Below, one piece after another: positions 48,856 to 59,969 of a stretch of DNA of 64,000 nt. The notes under the pieces were generated by a model, which was not told where the DNA came from, ran no database searches, and saw nothing but the letters and a program-made list of their open reading frames with translations. The position numbers and the translations under genes are program-made. Origin of the DNA: Papaver somniferum (taxonomy: Eukaryota > Streptophyta > Magnoliopsida > Ranunculales > Papaveraceae); assembly GCF_003573695.1 (NCBI RefSeq), contig NC_039368.1, forward strand, positions 78,754,374 through 78,818,373, in the 5' to 3' direction. How positions within the stretch are numbered: position 1 is the first letter of the stretch; every line of letters begins with the position of its first letter.

Positions 48856-51800
48856 TGGTGGGCCCGGGAAAGCGTATAAAATTGAAGCGAAATGAAACGG
48901 GCCTACAGTAATACCGCAAGTGCACGGTCGTGTTGTAGCTCGTGCAAGTACGGGTCGATCCACAGAGACTGGGTGTGTTTGGAGTTCTCTAGCTATTTTG
49001 GGCTCTAATTTGTTGTTGGTTAACTATGAAGCCTTTTGGGCTTTGGGCTTAGGGTACCTTTGGATTATAGGCTTGTTTGATAATGAAGTGAACTGAGCTT
49101 GGCTCAGTTGGTCTTGAAGTGCACTAGGCTTGGCCCTTGAAGTGCACTGGGCTTTTAATTGAGTTTGGGTTTTGACCTTATTCCCTAAGAATGAACTGGG
49201 CTTTATTGAACTGGGTTTGGAGCAGTAGCAGCAAACAAGGCTGGGCCTGGCAGGAGCACAACAAGGCTGGAGAAGTGAAGGCAACAGGAGCTGGGAGCAG
49301 CAACAGGAGAGAAGTAGCAGCAGCAGCAGTAGTAGCAAGAGGAAGGAAAGCAGGCAGCAGCAGCAGGGTTGCAGGGCAGTGGCCAAGGCAGCTGAGTAGC
49401 AAGGCAAGGAGAAAAGAAGAGATGGCAGTGAAGTAATGGTGGCACTAAGCCAAGAACAGTGAAAATTGATATAGGAAAAATGGACAGTGGAAAATGAAGA
49501 AAAACAGTGGCCAATGGCCAAAGGCAGTGATGGTGTGGCAGTGACAGTGACAAAAGAAAGGCAATGGCCAAGGACCAAAGGCAAAGGAAGAACAGGGCAC
49601 AAAACAGTTATGAAAGGCCAAGAGTGAAGAAAGAACAAGATACAAAAAATGAAAGGCAAAGTTGGGAGCCTAGGCATACAACTAGAGTGGGAAGAGAACC
49701 AGTTTGCTCACAGTCACTAGTTTCTCCCCACTGCTCAATCAATCCAATGCTTCAAAGGCTTTAGCCTAACATTCACACAAAACAATAAACATCACAGAGA
49801 TAACATAGTAACATACACAAATCAGGAGCATTTACAGTGAAATTAAACAGTGAAACATTCTAATTAAACTATCCTAACATAGATTAAACAATGAAACATT
49901 AACAAAATTTACAAAATAAAATTAACAGTAACACAGACAATTAACAGCAAACACTAAGAATAAAATTGAAAATTGAAATTAACTGAATTTGAAATTAAAA
50001 CTAACCTAAACATGGAATTAAACAATAAAGTATGGAATTGAAATTGGACAGTGGGCAGCAAATGAAGAACCCTAAATTAACAGAACCCTAATTGTTTATG
50101 AAATTGAAATTAGAATTTTACAAACTAAAATTAAACCTAATTGGTAACTTGGCTAGTCCAAGAACAGTTTTCTACAACACCCCAGCGCTCAATTTATAGT
50201 TCTACACATTTTCCCCCAATTTCCCCCAAAACAATTGAGGCTAGGGTTTGAGATTACTCACCCAATTTGACACAACAACTCCAGTTTGATGTCGACCCAT
50301 GCTTTGTATGGCTCTCCTGCTCCTTTCCATGCCTTCAATTTCTCATTCTCATCAACCTATTTCACCTACTTCACACCTAGGGCAGTGGCGTGAGAGGAGA
50401 AGAAATTGGTTGTTGATGGAGAAGTATAACTCGATAATGATGATGGGTTTAGCTGTGTAGGGGTGGTTAGGTGGTTATGGAGTAGGTGGTGGCGATGGCA
50501 GTGGCGAGTGGTGGGCCCGGAAATGTGTATAAAATTGAAGTGAAATGAAACGCGGGCCTACAGTAATACCGCAAGTGCACGGTCGTTGGTTGTAGTCCGT
50601 GCAAGTACGGGTCGATCCACAGAGACTGGGTGTGTTTGGAGTTTCTAGCTATTTTGGGTTTCTAAATTGCTGTTGGGCTTTGAATGGTCAATGGGCTTTG
50701 AGTACTAATGGGTTTTGATAACAATGGGCTTGGTAGTATTTTGATGTGAACTGGGCCTTTGGGCCTTTGAGGGACTGAACTTCAAATGTAGCAGTGAACC
50801 GAGCTTGGCTTTTGAAGTGGGCTTTTGCCTTTCCCTAGCAGTAGCTGTGATCTGGGCTTGGCTTAGTAATGAGCTTGGGCTTTTAGCCTTTGGTTTCAAC
50901 CCTAACAGTGTGCAATGGGCTTAAACCAGTGAACCAAAACAGGAAAATGGATTAAGATACTGAAGAAAAGTGCCAAGGAGACAGTTGCACACCAAGGCCT
51001 AAGCCAAGGGCAGTGATGTGAAGAAAATAGCAAATGAAAGAAAGAAAACAGTAAACAATGGAATGAGTCTAAACATGAAAAAGAGCAAAACAAAACAGTG
51101 AAGACAAGAGGATGAACTCAACTGATCATGCCAATTCTTCCATACAGCAGGTAAAGGTAAAGGTTCAAGCCTGCCTTTTACCTAAGGTGTTTCACCAATG
51201 GATAGTTGAATCACAACTAAAGTGTCAATCCTAAGCACTAAATGTCTGACTAAAGCACAATTAGTCAGAGAATTTGACAATGTCAATAAGGTATGAGTTG
51301 TGGTAATATCACATAGTTTTATCCTAACTACAAAGCATACATGATATGCACTGTGAGAGTAAAATGTGGTTTACCTTGATTCAATTCTATCCTAGAACAT
51401 TTCACACATCTAAGAATGACATGAACAACATGAGAACATTACAAGACATAACAGAACATACACATTAACAGAGAACATACACATTAACAGAGAGCATACA
51501 CAGAACATAACATAATATGAACATCAAAAAAAGTGAACATTAACAGAACAAAGTTCTGGACACTGGCTAGTCCAGCATGAATCTCTCTTCACCTAATAGT
51601 TCCCCTTTTATACCCAAATTATCAAATTAGGGTTTACACCCATTTTCCCCAAAAATCTCCAATCGACAGTACAATTAGGGTTTCCCCTTTTTCTAGTGTT
51701 CTGGGTCTAATTTTTCCCATAACCCTACTCTCATCCTCTCCTAAGCAGTTCTATTACATCAATTGGGGTTTTCTAGAAAAACCCTAAATTATAAAGAAAA

Positions 51801-53564
51801 TTAGGGTTTTCAGACTTGGGAGAAAATTACCATACTCTTCTGATTTCGTTGTCCCCTCTGCGATTAAGCTCATACCCATGCTTCCACTTGCATATGCGCT
51901 CTTGAAACACGCCTCAATGTTGTCTTCTGATGGAACCCTAGTTCTGTCTTTCTAGGTTTTAGCGTCTGATGGAGAAGCTATAACCGAGGAAGAGAGAAGT
52001 TGAGGTTATGGTCGAGGCGGTCGGTTTTGGGAAGGTGGTGGTGGCAGAACTGTGGAGGTAGGAGTGAAGGCTGGTACGGTGGAGGCAGGAGTTTCAGTTG
52101 CAGCTCTGCAACTGTCGGTGAAGATGGGAAGAAGAAGAAAGAGAAGAAGAGAAATGGAATGGGTAGTTCTCGATGGGTTTTTTAGGGTATGGGATGTTCT
52201 GGTGTGAGTCGGGTTCATCAAGAGATGATGTTTCACGAGCTGGGCCATCGGATCATTAAGTTCAGATGGAATCGAACGGCTTTAAGGAAGGGGATGGAAG
52301 CGACCGTAGGATTTTTTTGGTACAACTAAATAGACGGATCCAGATGGAGTTAGTTGTTGTAATGTGTGTCGGGAGCTTCGGATCTTGATGACCTAAAATG
52401 CAGCGACCATTGGATTGTTGAGATGATCGGATCGGACGGCTGGAGAGGGAAGCGGGTTTGGATATTGGAAATGAGTTTGGGTAGGGGTTTTGGATCTTGG
52501 GTATGCCAAGCCCATATCTTCTTTAAGAACAATTCTTCCTTCTTGAGCCCATTCCTAACTTTTTGGTCTTGTGCTCCATTCTTTGCGGCTTCCTCGCGTA
52601 ATTTCTTCCGGCTTTTCACTACTCTTCAGCTCTTTTCCGCTCCGCAAGTCATCCAGACTTTATTTATTACCTAAAAATGCAAAATTAAGTAAGAAAAATA
52701 TTTATTCTTGAAAACAATGAAAATACAGAAAATGGGATAAAATGTAGAATTAATGCGCAAAAGATGAGTTAAATGCCAACAAAAAGGGATAAATATATAC
52801 AATATTTGGCACTCATCAGCGAGGTGGTAGCAGGTGAGGTATGGTGGTGGTGGTAGGTCTGCAAATAGGGTGGAGAAGAAGGAGGAGGTCGATAGAATGG
52901 GAAGAAGGGGCTGTTTGGCTAGGTTATAGGGTTCGGTCACTATGGTGTGTAGCGAGATCATCGAGTTCGATGTTCGGCGAAGCTGAGCGGTGGATGGTGG
53001 AATTTGGAAGGAATCGAACGGCGTCAAGGATACGGGATTAAGCGACCGTTGGATTGCGATATACAACGAATTTAACGGCACCAGATGGAGTTAGGTGCTG
53101 TAGTGTGAAGCAGGAGCTTCAGACCTCGATGCACTGACGATGCTGCGACCATTGGATGTAGATGGATCCAATCTGACGGCTACAGGAGAATGGAAGCGGG
53201 TATGGATATAGAAAATGGGTTTGGGTAAGGGTTTTGGGCCTTGGGTATGCCAAGCCCATATCTTCTTTAAGAACAATTCTTCCTTCTTGAGCCCATTCCT
53301 AGCTTTTTGGTCTTGTGCGCACCATTCTTTGCGGCTTCCTTACGTAATTTCTTCCGGCTTTTCACCACTCTTTAGCTCTTTTCCGCTCCGCAAGTCATCC
53401 GGACTTTATTTATTACCTAAAAATGCAAAATTAAGTAAGAAAAATATTTATTCTTGAAAACAATGAAAATACAGAATATGGGATAAAATGTAGAATTACT
53501 GCACAAAAGGTGAGTTAAATGCCAACAAAAAGGGATAAATATATACATTATTTGGCACTCATCA
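48856..53564 (-). mobile_element. Family A LTR 5 (split by a solo LTR)
   Basis: It spans 48856-50508 and 52824-53564, giving 2394 bp once the solo LTR and the duplicated GCGAG are removed. It has private deletions, for example a 10-bp loss between two ACTAGT copies near 49715, and a rearranged AGC microsatellite near 49315-49370. TATA box at 50191-50198. The right edge abuts the second CTCAT duplication (53565-53569). Confidence 0.9.
50509..52818 (-). mobile_element. Solo LTR related to family A, nested in LTR 5
   Basis: 2310 bp with the same ends as family A LTRs (TGGTGGGCCC ... GGCACTCATCA on the + strand), flanked by the 5-bp repeat GCGAG (50504-50508 and 52819-52823). The body is clearly diverged over much of its length, so it is a sister subfamily. 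A minus-strand TATAAAAG lies at 51605-51612. The lack of any internal region shows LTR-LTR recombination after insertion. No ORF here is credible. Confidence 0.92.
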
Positions 53565-53569
53565 CTCAT

Positions 53570-55765
53570 CAACGCTATTAGACCAGTCAAGAGACGTCTT
53601 AGCCGCTAATGATTCGATTAGTGTAACTCGAACGTTAATTATTAGAAATTAATCTAACAACGATATAGATACAAAACTAGTATCGATGGATAGATCTCGA
53701 AAAGTTACACGGAATGGACTACTCGAACGTGTCAATCAGATACCAGATGAAGAAGTAATCATCAGATTTGTTTGAAGGAAAAAATATTCTTTTCACAAAT
53801 AGACCGACCTGGAGTTCCCTTAGCGAAGAGAGTGGCGGCAATAGTGTTATCCTAGATCTTATCTTTAGCCAAATCGAGAAGATAACCCATTCTTTTCTTT
53901 TTTTATTCATTCTTTTTTTCTCTTCTTCTTCCTTCTTCCCTCTTATCCTTTGTTCTTCTTACTCTGCGAGTGTTTGAGAGAAAAATAGAGATGTTGATTG
54001 AGAAAATCAATCTTTGATGAAGATCGTGAGAAGTGGAACTTGCTGTTGGCGTTGATAAAGAGTTGAGAGTTGTGATGATGTTTTAGGAAACAGATTTAGG
54101 GTTTTCTGTGAATTGAGATTCGACTGGAGTGGTGGTGTATAAAGAATTAGAGGGAATCAATGGATGGGTTTGTTAGATTGAAGCTGTTTAAGGAAGAAAT
54201 TGAAGAGATGATTGGGGATTTGAGTGAACAGTGAACTGGGGTTTTTGCAAAGTTAATTGGAGTTCGATTAGGTGCTGATTAAAGAAGAAGTTAAAGATGG
54301 GTATGTTATTAATTATTATTCCGTTGAAGTAGTAGAGAAATCAGATGGAATAAGAGATGGGTTTGGATGATTGAGAAATTAAGGTTAGGGTTCATAAGAA
54401 AAGTTCAGCGGAGAGTTCGAAGATGAAATTGATAATCTTGAAGAACGATTGGAGATGGGTTTGATATGAATTAGGTCCAAGGTTGAAGAATTTCTTGAGA
54501 TGATAGTTAGGGTTCAAAGTTATGAATCTGAAGTTCAATTGGTGGTTGAATTGCAAGATGTGATGTAGTTGGAAGTGATTTATATTACCAGCAGAATTGA
54601 TTTGGTGAAATAGGATATTCAGAGGTTGTTAAAGTTTGGGTAAGTCTCTACTTGTTTTAATTTTTGTATTTTGAGTTGAGTTGATTAAATTGTGTAGTTT
54701 TCTTTGTTGGGAATGAACCAGGATTGAGATAATTGTATAATGGAGTTGTAAGTTTAAAGTTGTAGGGTATTTATGATGAATGGCAGGGGACTAATGTTGT
54801 AAGCTTGGAAGATACAAGTATTGATCATATAGATGAATGTTAGGGGATGTAGAAGGAATGAATATTGAAAATTGTTTGAATGAAGATATTACAGCTAGAA
54901 CTGGGATTATAATAGTTATTAGGTTTAAGTGTTATTACAGAGAAAGGTGGATTCAATGATGAATTGTGTATGTTTCTGATGAGGTTGGGGATTGCAAGTG
55001 TTGTGGTTGTTTAGGAATTAATGTTGTTGAGATTGTAATTTGGGGTTGTGTTAAATCACATGGAGGATGAATTGTATTACAAAGAACTATTGGTGTTTGC
55101 AATAAAGAACTGGAGATGATGTTTTGAGTTTTGAAATGAATTATGGAGAGGGTGTAATGGAACTATGATTGTGGATATGAAGATGGTGTTGAATTGTGAA
55201 CAACTGCAGGGGATGGTTGAATTCTTGTTTCGTACGTGTGTGGTATGAGATGAGTTTGTGGGTAGTGTTGTTTGGGTTGATGCATGTTGGATATTGCATC
55301 TACTGCACATGTAGATGTATAAGCTGAAGTAGGTTGTAATGATGTTTTGAATGTGATCTTAGTGAAAGCCTGCAAGTGCTGTTCAAGGTAAACCTTGTAT
55401 TTCAGTTGTATTGAAATTATAGAATTATGGGAGAATGAATTTATTTGAGTAAAGGTCTTTGATAGAATCAGGTTGGTGAAATTGAACTAGGATTAGAGAT
55501 GCAGGTGTGGTAGGATCTTTGGCTTGTGCTTGTGGCTCAGGCATGAACCTTATCCCTGTCTGACTGAATAGATTCAGTCTGACTTAGAATCTTTTTTATC
55601 TGACTCAGTTTATCTGACTGAGTTGAATCAGTTTGACCATTGACCCTGGACTTGACTTGACCTTTATTGTTAACTTACATTGACTGTTAGTTGACCCATG
55701 ACTGTTAGTTTGACCGTTAGTTGACCCTAATCGACCATGCCTTGTGTAATGGGCCTGATTAGTGG
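53570..55765 (+). mobile_element. X LTR 3, remainder, truncated
   Basis: It follows the second CTCAT copy (53565-53569) and matches 17842-20010 of X LTR 2. The match stops at GATTAGTGG (55765), inside the LTR, so about 1.34 kb of LTR and anything beyond is missing. The short frames here are chance frames. Confidence 0.85.
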
Positions 55766-55895
55766 TGACCTGCTAAACATTTCTCTTGGAAACCTTAGCC
55801 ACTGCAAGGGAGACTTTGAAGAAGAAGCAAGATTAATTCAAGGGATACATATTGGTTTCGATAAGTGGATCATTTTCTTGCCACAAATAAAGTAG
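55764..55895 (+). pseudogene. Possible C-terminal fragment of a host gene (43 codons)
   Basis: From the X LTR breakpoint an open frame reads GDLLNISLGNLSHCKGDF, continues through an acidic EEEARLIQ segment and ends in FLPQIK before TAG at 55893-55895. Its composition looks like real protein. An AT-rich, 3'-UTR-like stretch follows. There is no start codon. It could be a last exon, since a potential AG acceptor lies at the end of the LTR, or a chance frame. I do not recognise the family. Confidence 0.35.
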
Positions 55896-56406
55896 GCTTT
55901 CTGTCTCTTGTAACTTTTATAGATTAAATTAATGGAGTTACGGATTTTCTGTTTGTGAAGTTTAACTTTTGTTTTAAGAAACCAATGATGCGAATAAGCC
56001 TTGGGCTTACATCTCTTCCTTTCAAATGTTTTAGAACTTAGCTACCCCCTCCCCCCACCACACCCCCTGCGCTGATTATGATGTATATCTTGTATAATAT
56101 TGTTCTTTCCATAACTTAATTTCAAGACTGGTGTTACCTTCAGTTTACTGATCTAGTCATAATTCTGGTTTCGTGCGGCTGTCAGTAGATAGATTAGTCC
56201 TAGCCGGGAATATGGGTTTTGTCTCAATATGATCCTAGGTAAAATAAGATAGCCTGACCTAAGTGGATAATTATTGATAGTCAAGGATTTTGTATCGTGT
56301 GATTTAATACTCTATATGTTAGTTTTGGCTAAGTTAGATAGGCTAAATATAATGTTAAATCTGAGGGATCAGGTGTTGTTTCGTATCATCTAACTTTTGT
56401 AGAAAT
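55896..56406. other. Unassigned stretch between X LTR 3 and the LINE
   Basis: AT-rich, with a C-rich run near 56045-56070 (CCCCCTCCCCCCACC). No ORF or repeat is seen. It could be the 3' UTR and downstream DNA of the fragment at 55764. Confidence 0.4.
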
Positions 56407-56444
56407 ATTTTTTTTGAAGGTAAAGTAAATTACTGCAGGGAAAG

Positions 56445-57121
56445 CTAATCTGTAGGTTCAGTCTCATTTGGAACAGACTCATTAAGAGTAGTCCTTCCGA
56501 TGGCTGAATCCGTATGATAAGCATCCACATCCACTGAAAAAGATACAGGAGTTATACTAATATTACAGAGTTCTAAAGCTTTGACACTGCCATAAGCTAT
56601 TGTTGGAATTAAAAACAGTGGTGCTTCATAAAAACTTAAAGTAGTAATAGCTTCTTTTCTACCTTTCTTAGCCAAAAGATCGTCTGCCTTGTTCCCTCTT
56701 CTGTTAACCAACTGAAAACCTCCGAAGGAAACCAGTTGAGTTTCCTTCTTTTTAACTTCTTCTAAGATAACTTTACTTTTCCAACTGATAGTTGTGTCTT
56801 GTCCTAATAAATAGTTAATTGTTGCTTTGTTATCTTCCTCAATGACCAGATTTGAAATTCTTCTGTAATGTCCCATTCTGTTGTGTGCAGTAAAGCTAGA
56901 TCTTCTGCTTCTTCAGCTGATGAAGTTCTACACTTTCCCATTCCCGCTCCTTTGAATGTACCTGTCCAATTGCGTAAGATAAAGCCAATACCTGCATCAG
57001 TTTTAGAAGATAACCAGGAGGCATCACAATTAATTTTCAAAGTTCTAGTAATTGGGAATTTCCAAGTATCTTGAGTATCAGTTGTTGTCCTGCCATGAGT
57101 GCTTGTTATGTTTTGTGTCAC
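56445..57121 (-). pseudogene. LINE RNase H domain (frameshifted)
   Basis: The first part (57121-56804) has the LKINCDASW motif with the first catalytic Asp and an AEEAEDLALLH segment with the catalytic Glu. A frameshift near 56870 moves the rest into another frame. The second part (56876-56445) has VIEEDNKATINYL and RRGNKADDLLAKKG, the later Asp-containing motifs. Non-LTR elements use such a domain to remove RNA during target-primed reverse transcription. The stop is at 56445. Confidence 0.85.
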
Positions 57122-57127
57122 TGGATG

Positions 57128-58040
57128 TCAATATTTATAGTGTTTTGATATTACAAAGCCTAACTGATCAGGTGTTCTTTTTTTATTTTCAAACACCCTA
57201 AGGCACCATTCTTTCCAGATAAACCAACACTTTATTGCTGCTAGGGCCATTGAGATTGAATTTACTTCACCTGTCATCCAAACATTATAGATATCTAAGA
57301 AGGAGATGTCATTAGAATTTTGGTCAGACAAAACTCCCTGCACTGGAACTGGTTGTAGGTTCCATATAGGTTTTGCATAATCACAGTCAAATAAAAGATG
57401 AAAAGTTGATTCTTCTTTCTGTTCGCAGAAAACACAATTTTCTTTAATACCCAATTTCAGTCTTGTAGGAAAAGCATCTTGAAGACATTTCCATATGAAT
57501 AACTTAATTCTTTGAGATGTATACATTGCCCATAGTCCCCTCCAGAACTTTTTTGTTTGTGCAGAAGTAATAGAAGATTGGTCTAGCAAATTTGCATATA
57601 ATGATTTCACCGTAAAATCCCCATTCCTAGTGAGAGTCCACATAATTTTGTCTCTTTTCAGAGATCCATTATGTGAAGTAAATAGCCTGATGTTTGTTAT
57701 TTCATCCACTAAGGATTTTTCAAAGATAGAGTTAAGAAGGTTTGTTTTCCACTTTTTTGTGTCAGAGTCAATTAACTCTGATACAAGTGTTATATTGGAG
57801 TTGCTTTTGAGAACATATTTTGGTAGAATATCTTCTCTTGAAGGTAACCACCTATCTTCCCAAATGTTGATTGAGTTTCCATCCCCCACTTCCCAGATAC
57901 TATACTTTTTGATGTGTTTAATTCCTTGAAGTATGCAGTTCCATATCCATGAAGAATTTGATTTCTTTTTAGACAGGAGAGCCCCATTTTTCTTGAAATA
58001 TTTTCCTTTAAGGATTTGAGCCCACATATCATCTGGTCTG
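57128..58040 (-). pseudogene. LINE C-terminal linker and zf-RVT domain
   Basis: The open frame begins MWAQILKGKYF, a typical plant LINE segment, and includes SIWEVGDGNSINIWEDRW. The zf-RVT region FWRGLWAMYTSQRIKLFIWK leads into a Cys/His cluster C-x2-C-x8-H-x4-C (CVFCEQ...HLLFDC). The upstream residues RPDD lie partly across the solo LTR, and the frame is exactly restored when the LTR and one GTCTG copy are removed. The frame ends at a stop near 57128, about 7 bp before the RNase H part. Confidence 0.85.
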
Positions 58041-59530
58041 TGATAGACACATTTATGTGTCTAATGTGTCTCAATTGTATGTATTGTTAGTGCTCGATTT
58101 TGTATTTATTGTGTTATTTTATGTCTTTGTAGGAAATTTTAGAAAAATAAGCCCTTGCGACGAAATGAGATTAAAAAGTGGTGTTTTACACCCCAGGATA
58201 AAGTGTTAAAGGCACCCCAGAAATACGCTAAAAGCACCAGGAGGAGTTGTTAAAAACACCCAGAAAAATTACTGTTTCAGCCCCAAAAATTACTATTTCC
58301 ACCCCAATTGGTAAAGGGACCCCAGGAATGGATAAAGGGGAGGTCCCTTTCTTCCAAAATTTGAAATCAGAAAAAGGCGGGAAAAATGATGCATGCAACT
58401 GGCAGAAGTTTGATCGGACATTTGGACGTGATTTTGTGCGATTCAATCGCTGAAACTTTGTGGAAAGATGTGATATGTCATAATAAAGATGGTATGTGTG
58501 TTTGGTTCGACCATAATTGGCTTGAATTGGCTAGGCAATCCACGAGCTGGAAAAAGGGGAATACGTGCAGGGAAGAGTTGTTCACGGGATTCAGCGTGTT
58601 TGTACGTGTTTGGATGGAGTTGGGATGCTGTAGAAACTTTTTTGGAGTGTGTTCCACATCAACAGAAGCGCGGAAGAGGAATTAAAGGAAAGAAAATCCC
58701 GTATTTCTTTGAAAAAAGGAAAGAAAATATCCCGAGTAAAAGAAGATTATTTGGGATTAATGGAGGAGATTCAACGCGTGTGTTTGGTTTAAATAGGTTC
58801 CCTGGGAGTCCTAGAGAGGGTGTCGAGAGTTTGGGGTCGAGAGGAAGTCCAGAGAAGCAGAAATCAAGAGTTGATGAAACTTTGTTTCTGCTGTTGCTGC
58901 TGATGAAGAACACCAAGAACACGAAGAACAGACTCGCAAGGACAGTCGCTTATCAACAGTGTCTAAGACGCACAGACATGGGTCGCAGTGCAGTCTAAAT
59001 AGCAGCAGCACTTGTGTTTTATCGTTCATTCTGTGACGCTTTTTGTGCGTCGCAGATTACAGTTTTACACAATTTTCTCCTTTTCTCTCCATTGTAAACA
59101 CCATTTGAGCTATAAAAATATATTTTGAGCGTGTTTTCATCATGAGGAGCTAAAACCCAACACTGGGACGACGGAGGAGGCTGAATTTCATCCTTGGGGT
59201 AATTTATTTTATTCTTTTTTATGACTTTTGCATTAATCTAAAATTGAAATATGATTTGAATTAATTGGTTGTTATTTAATTTGATGATGTATGCTTAGCT
59301 TAGGTGTTTTGATACATCATGCTTAGGACTTACAATCAATGTTTTGAGAATCTATCTTGGCAAAATCAGAGTCCATGTTAATTTTATTGAGTTTTAAATT
59401 GTCAAAGAATATATGAATGAACCCTGTGTAGTGAATTCGGCCAAATCCTTAGTCCCAGTACCTCTCGCCCATTGTTAATATTTTTGTATATATATTTTTA
59501 TTAAATCTAAAAATTTCATTTCCTTCACAA
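58041..59530 (+). mobile_element. E-related solo LTR inside the LINE
   Basis: 1490 bp starting TGATAGACACATTTATGTG, matching the E LTR start. It shares internal blocks with E, such as GAAGAACACGAAGAACAGACT-type and CACTGGGACGACGGAGGA-type segments, but is strongly diverged elsewhere. It is flanked by GTCTG (58036-58040 and 59531-59535). The last bases read TTCACAA, not the usual CA end, so the terminal base may be mutated. No internal region remains. Frames inside (for example 58489-58998) are LTR sequence, not genes. Confidence 0.85.
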
Positions 59531-59969
59531 GTCTGAAACAAATGATATTTACTACAATCACAATCAAAGAATCATTAATCAGTCTGCTGACTAATCTCCA
59601 TGCTATTCTACTTATCATGGCTTGGTTCATCTTGTTTGATTCTTTGAATCCTAACCCTCCTTGTTCTATTGGTTTACATAAGAAATCAAAGGATTTGATG
59701 TAGACACCTTTTGAATTGGTGTTTTTCCCCCACAAGAAATCTTGTTGTATGTCGTTGATTCTCTTTGTTATTTTCTTAGGCAGAACAAAGCAGCTCATTG
59801 AAAAGATTGGCATACTGGATAAGATGGATTTATTCAAAACAATTTTACTAGGTTGAGACAATATTTTCCTAGCCAGTTTTTGATACGTTGTTCTATTTTT
59901 TCTATGATGTCATCAAAAGTTTTTAGTTTTGATCTATCTATGAATAAAGGAACCCCTAGGTGGGTGTTT
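59531..59969 (-). pseudogene. LINE post-RT linker
   Basis: The open part reads SILSSMPIFSMSCFVLPKKI, then INDIQQDFLWG and KPIEQGGLGFKES, then AWRLVSRLINDS. These are the familiar thumb and linker motifs after the LINE reverse transcriptase. The frame leads into the solo LTR junction and resumes at 58040. Confidence 0.85.

Larger units (their letters stand above)
23309..53564 (-). mobile_element. Family A tandem array: five LTRs, four internal regions, one TSD
   Basis: On the minus strand each LTR begins TGATGAGTGCC and ends GGGCCCACCA (TG...CA). LTR starts on the + strand are at 23309, 29688, 36082, 42472 and 48856, giving periods of 6379, 6394, 6390 and 6384 bp. Only the outer edges carry a target-site duplication: CTCAT at 23304-23308 and 53565-53569. 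There is none between units. The array is therefore one insertion that later grew by LTR-LTR unequal recombination, or one that arrived as a multimer. Each internal region has a tRNA-Asp-like primer site, one ORF with a CCHC knuckle, and a G-rich polypurine tract. No pol gene is present in any unit. Confidence 0.93.
2212..55765 (+). mobile_element. X family: tandem LTR retrotransposon array (LTR-int-LTR-int-LTR), non-coding
   Basis: Three LTRs that begin TGTAAG alternate with two internal regions of about 1.93 kb. Once the two large insertions (5443-15560 and 23309-53564) are removed, the repeat period is about 5.47-5.48 kb. The LTRs begin TGTA and, where complete, end in ACA. Each LTR after the first is preceded by a purine tract ending GGGGAGAA. 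The start and the GGGGCGCTACA-type end resemble plant Ty3/gypsy chromovirus LTRs; this is inference. No gag or pol ORF is present, so the family is non-autonomous (LARD-like). The right end is lost: the third LTR stops at 55765. The five bases before the first LTR are ACCGT, but no matching duplication can be tested because the right end is missing. Confidence 0.8.

Noticed and set aside
23309..53564. Satellite DNA or tandemly duplicated host gene family
   Set aside because: Each unit has LTR ends, primer site, polypurine tract and a CCHC ORF, and the whole has one 5-bp TSD, so it is a retrotransposon array.
58489..58998. 169-codon + strand ORF
   Set aside because: Lies wholly in the E-related solo LTR, with no domain; the related E LTR has no matching frame.
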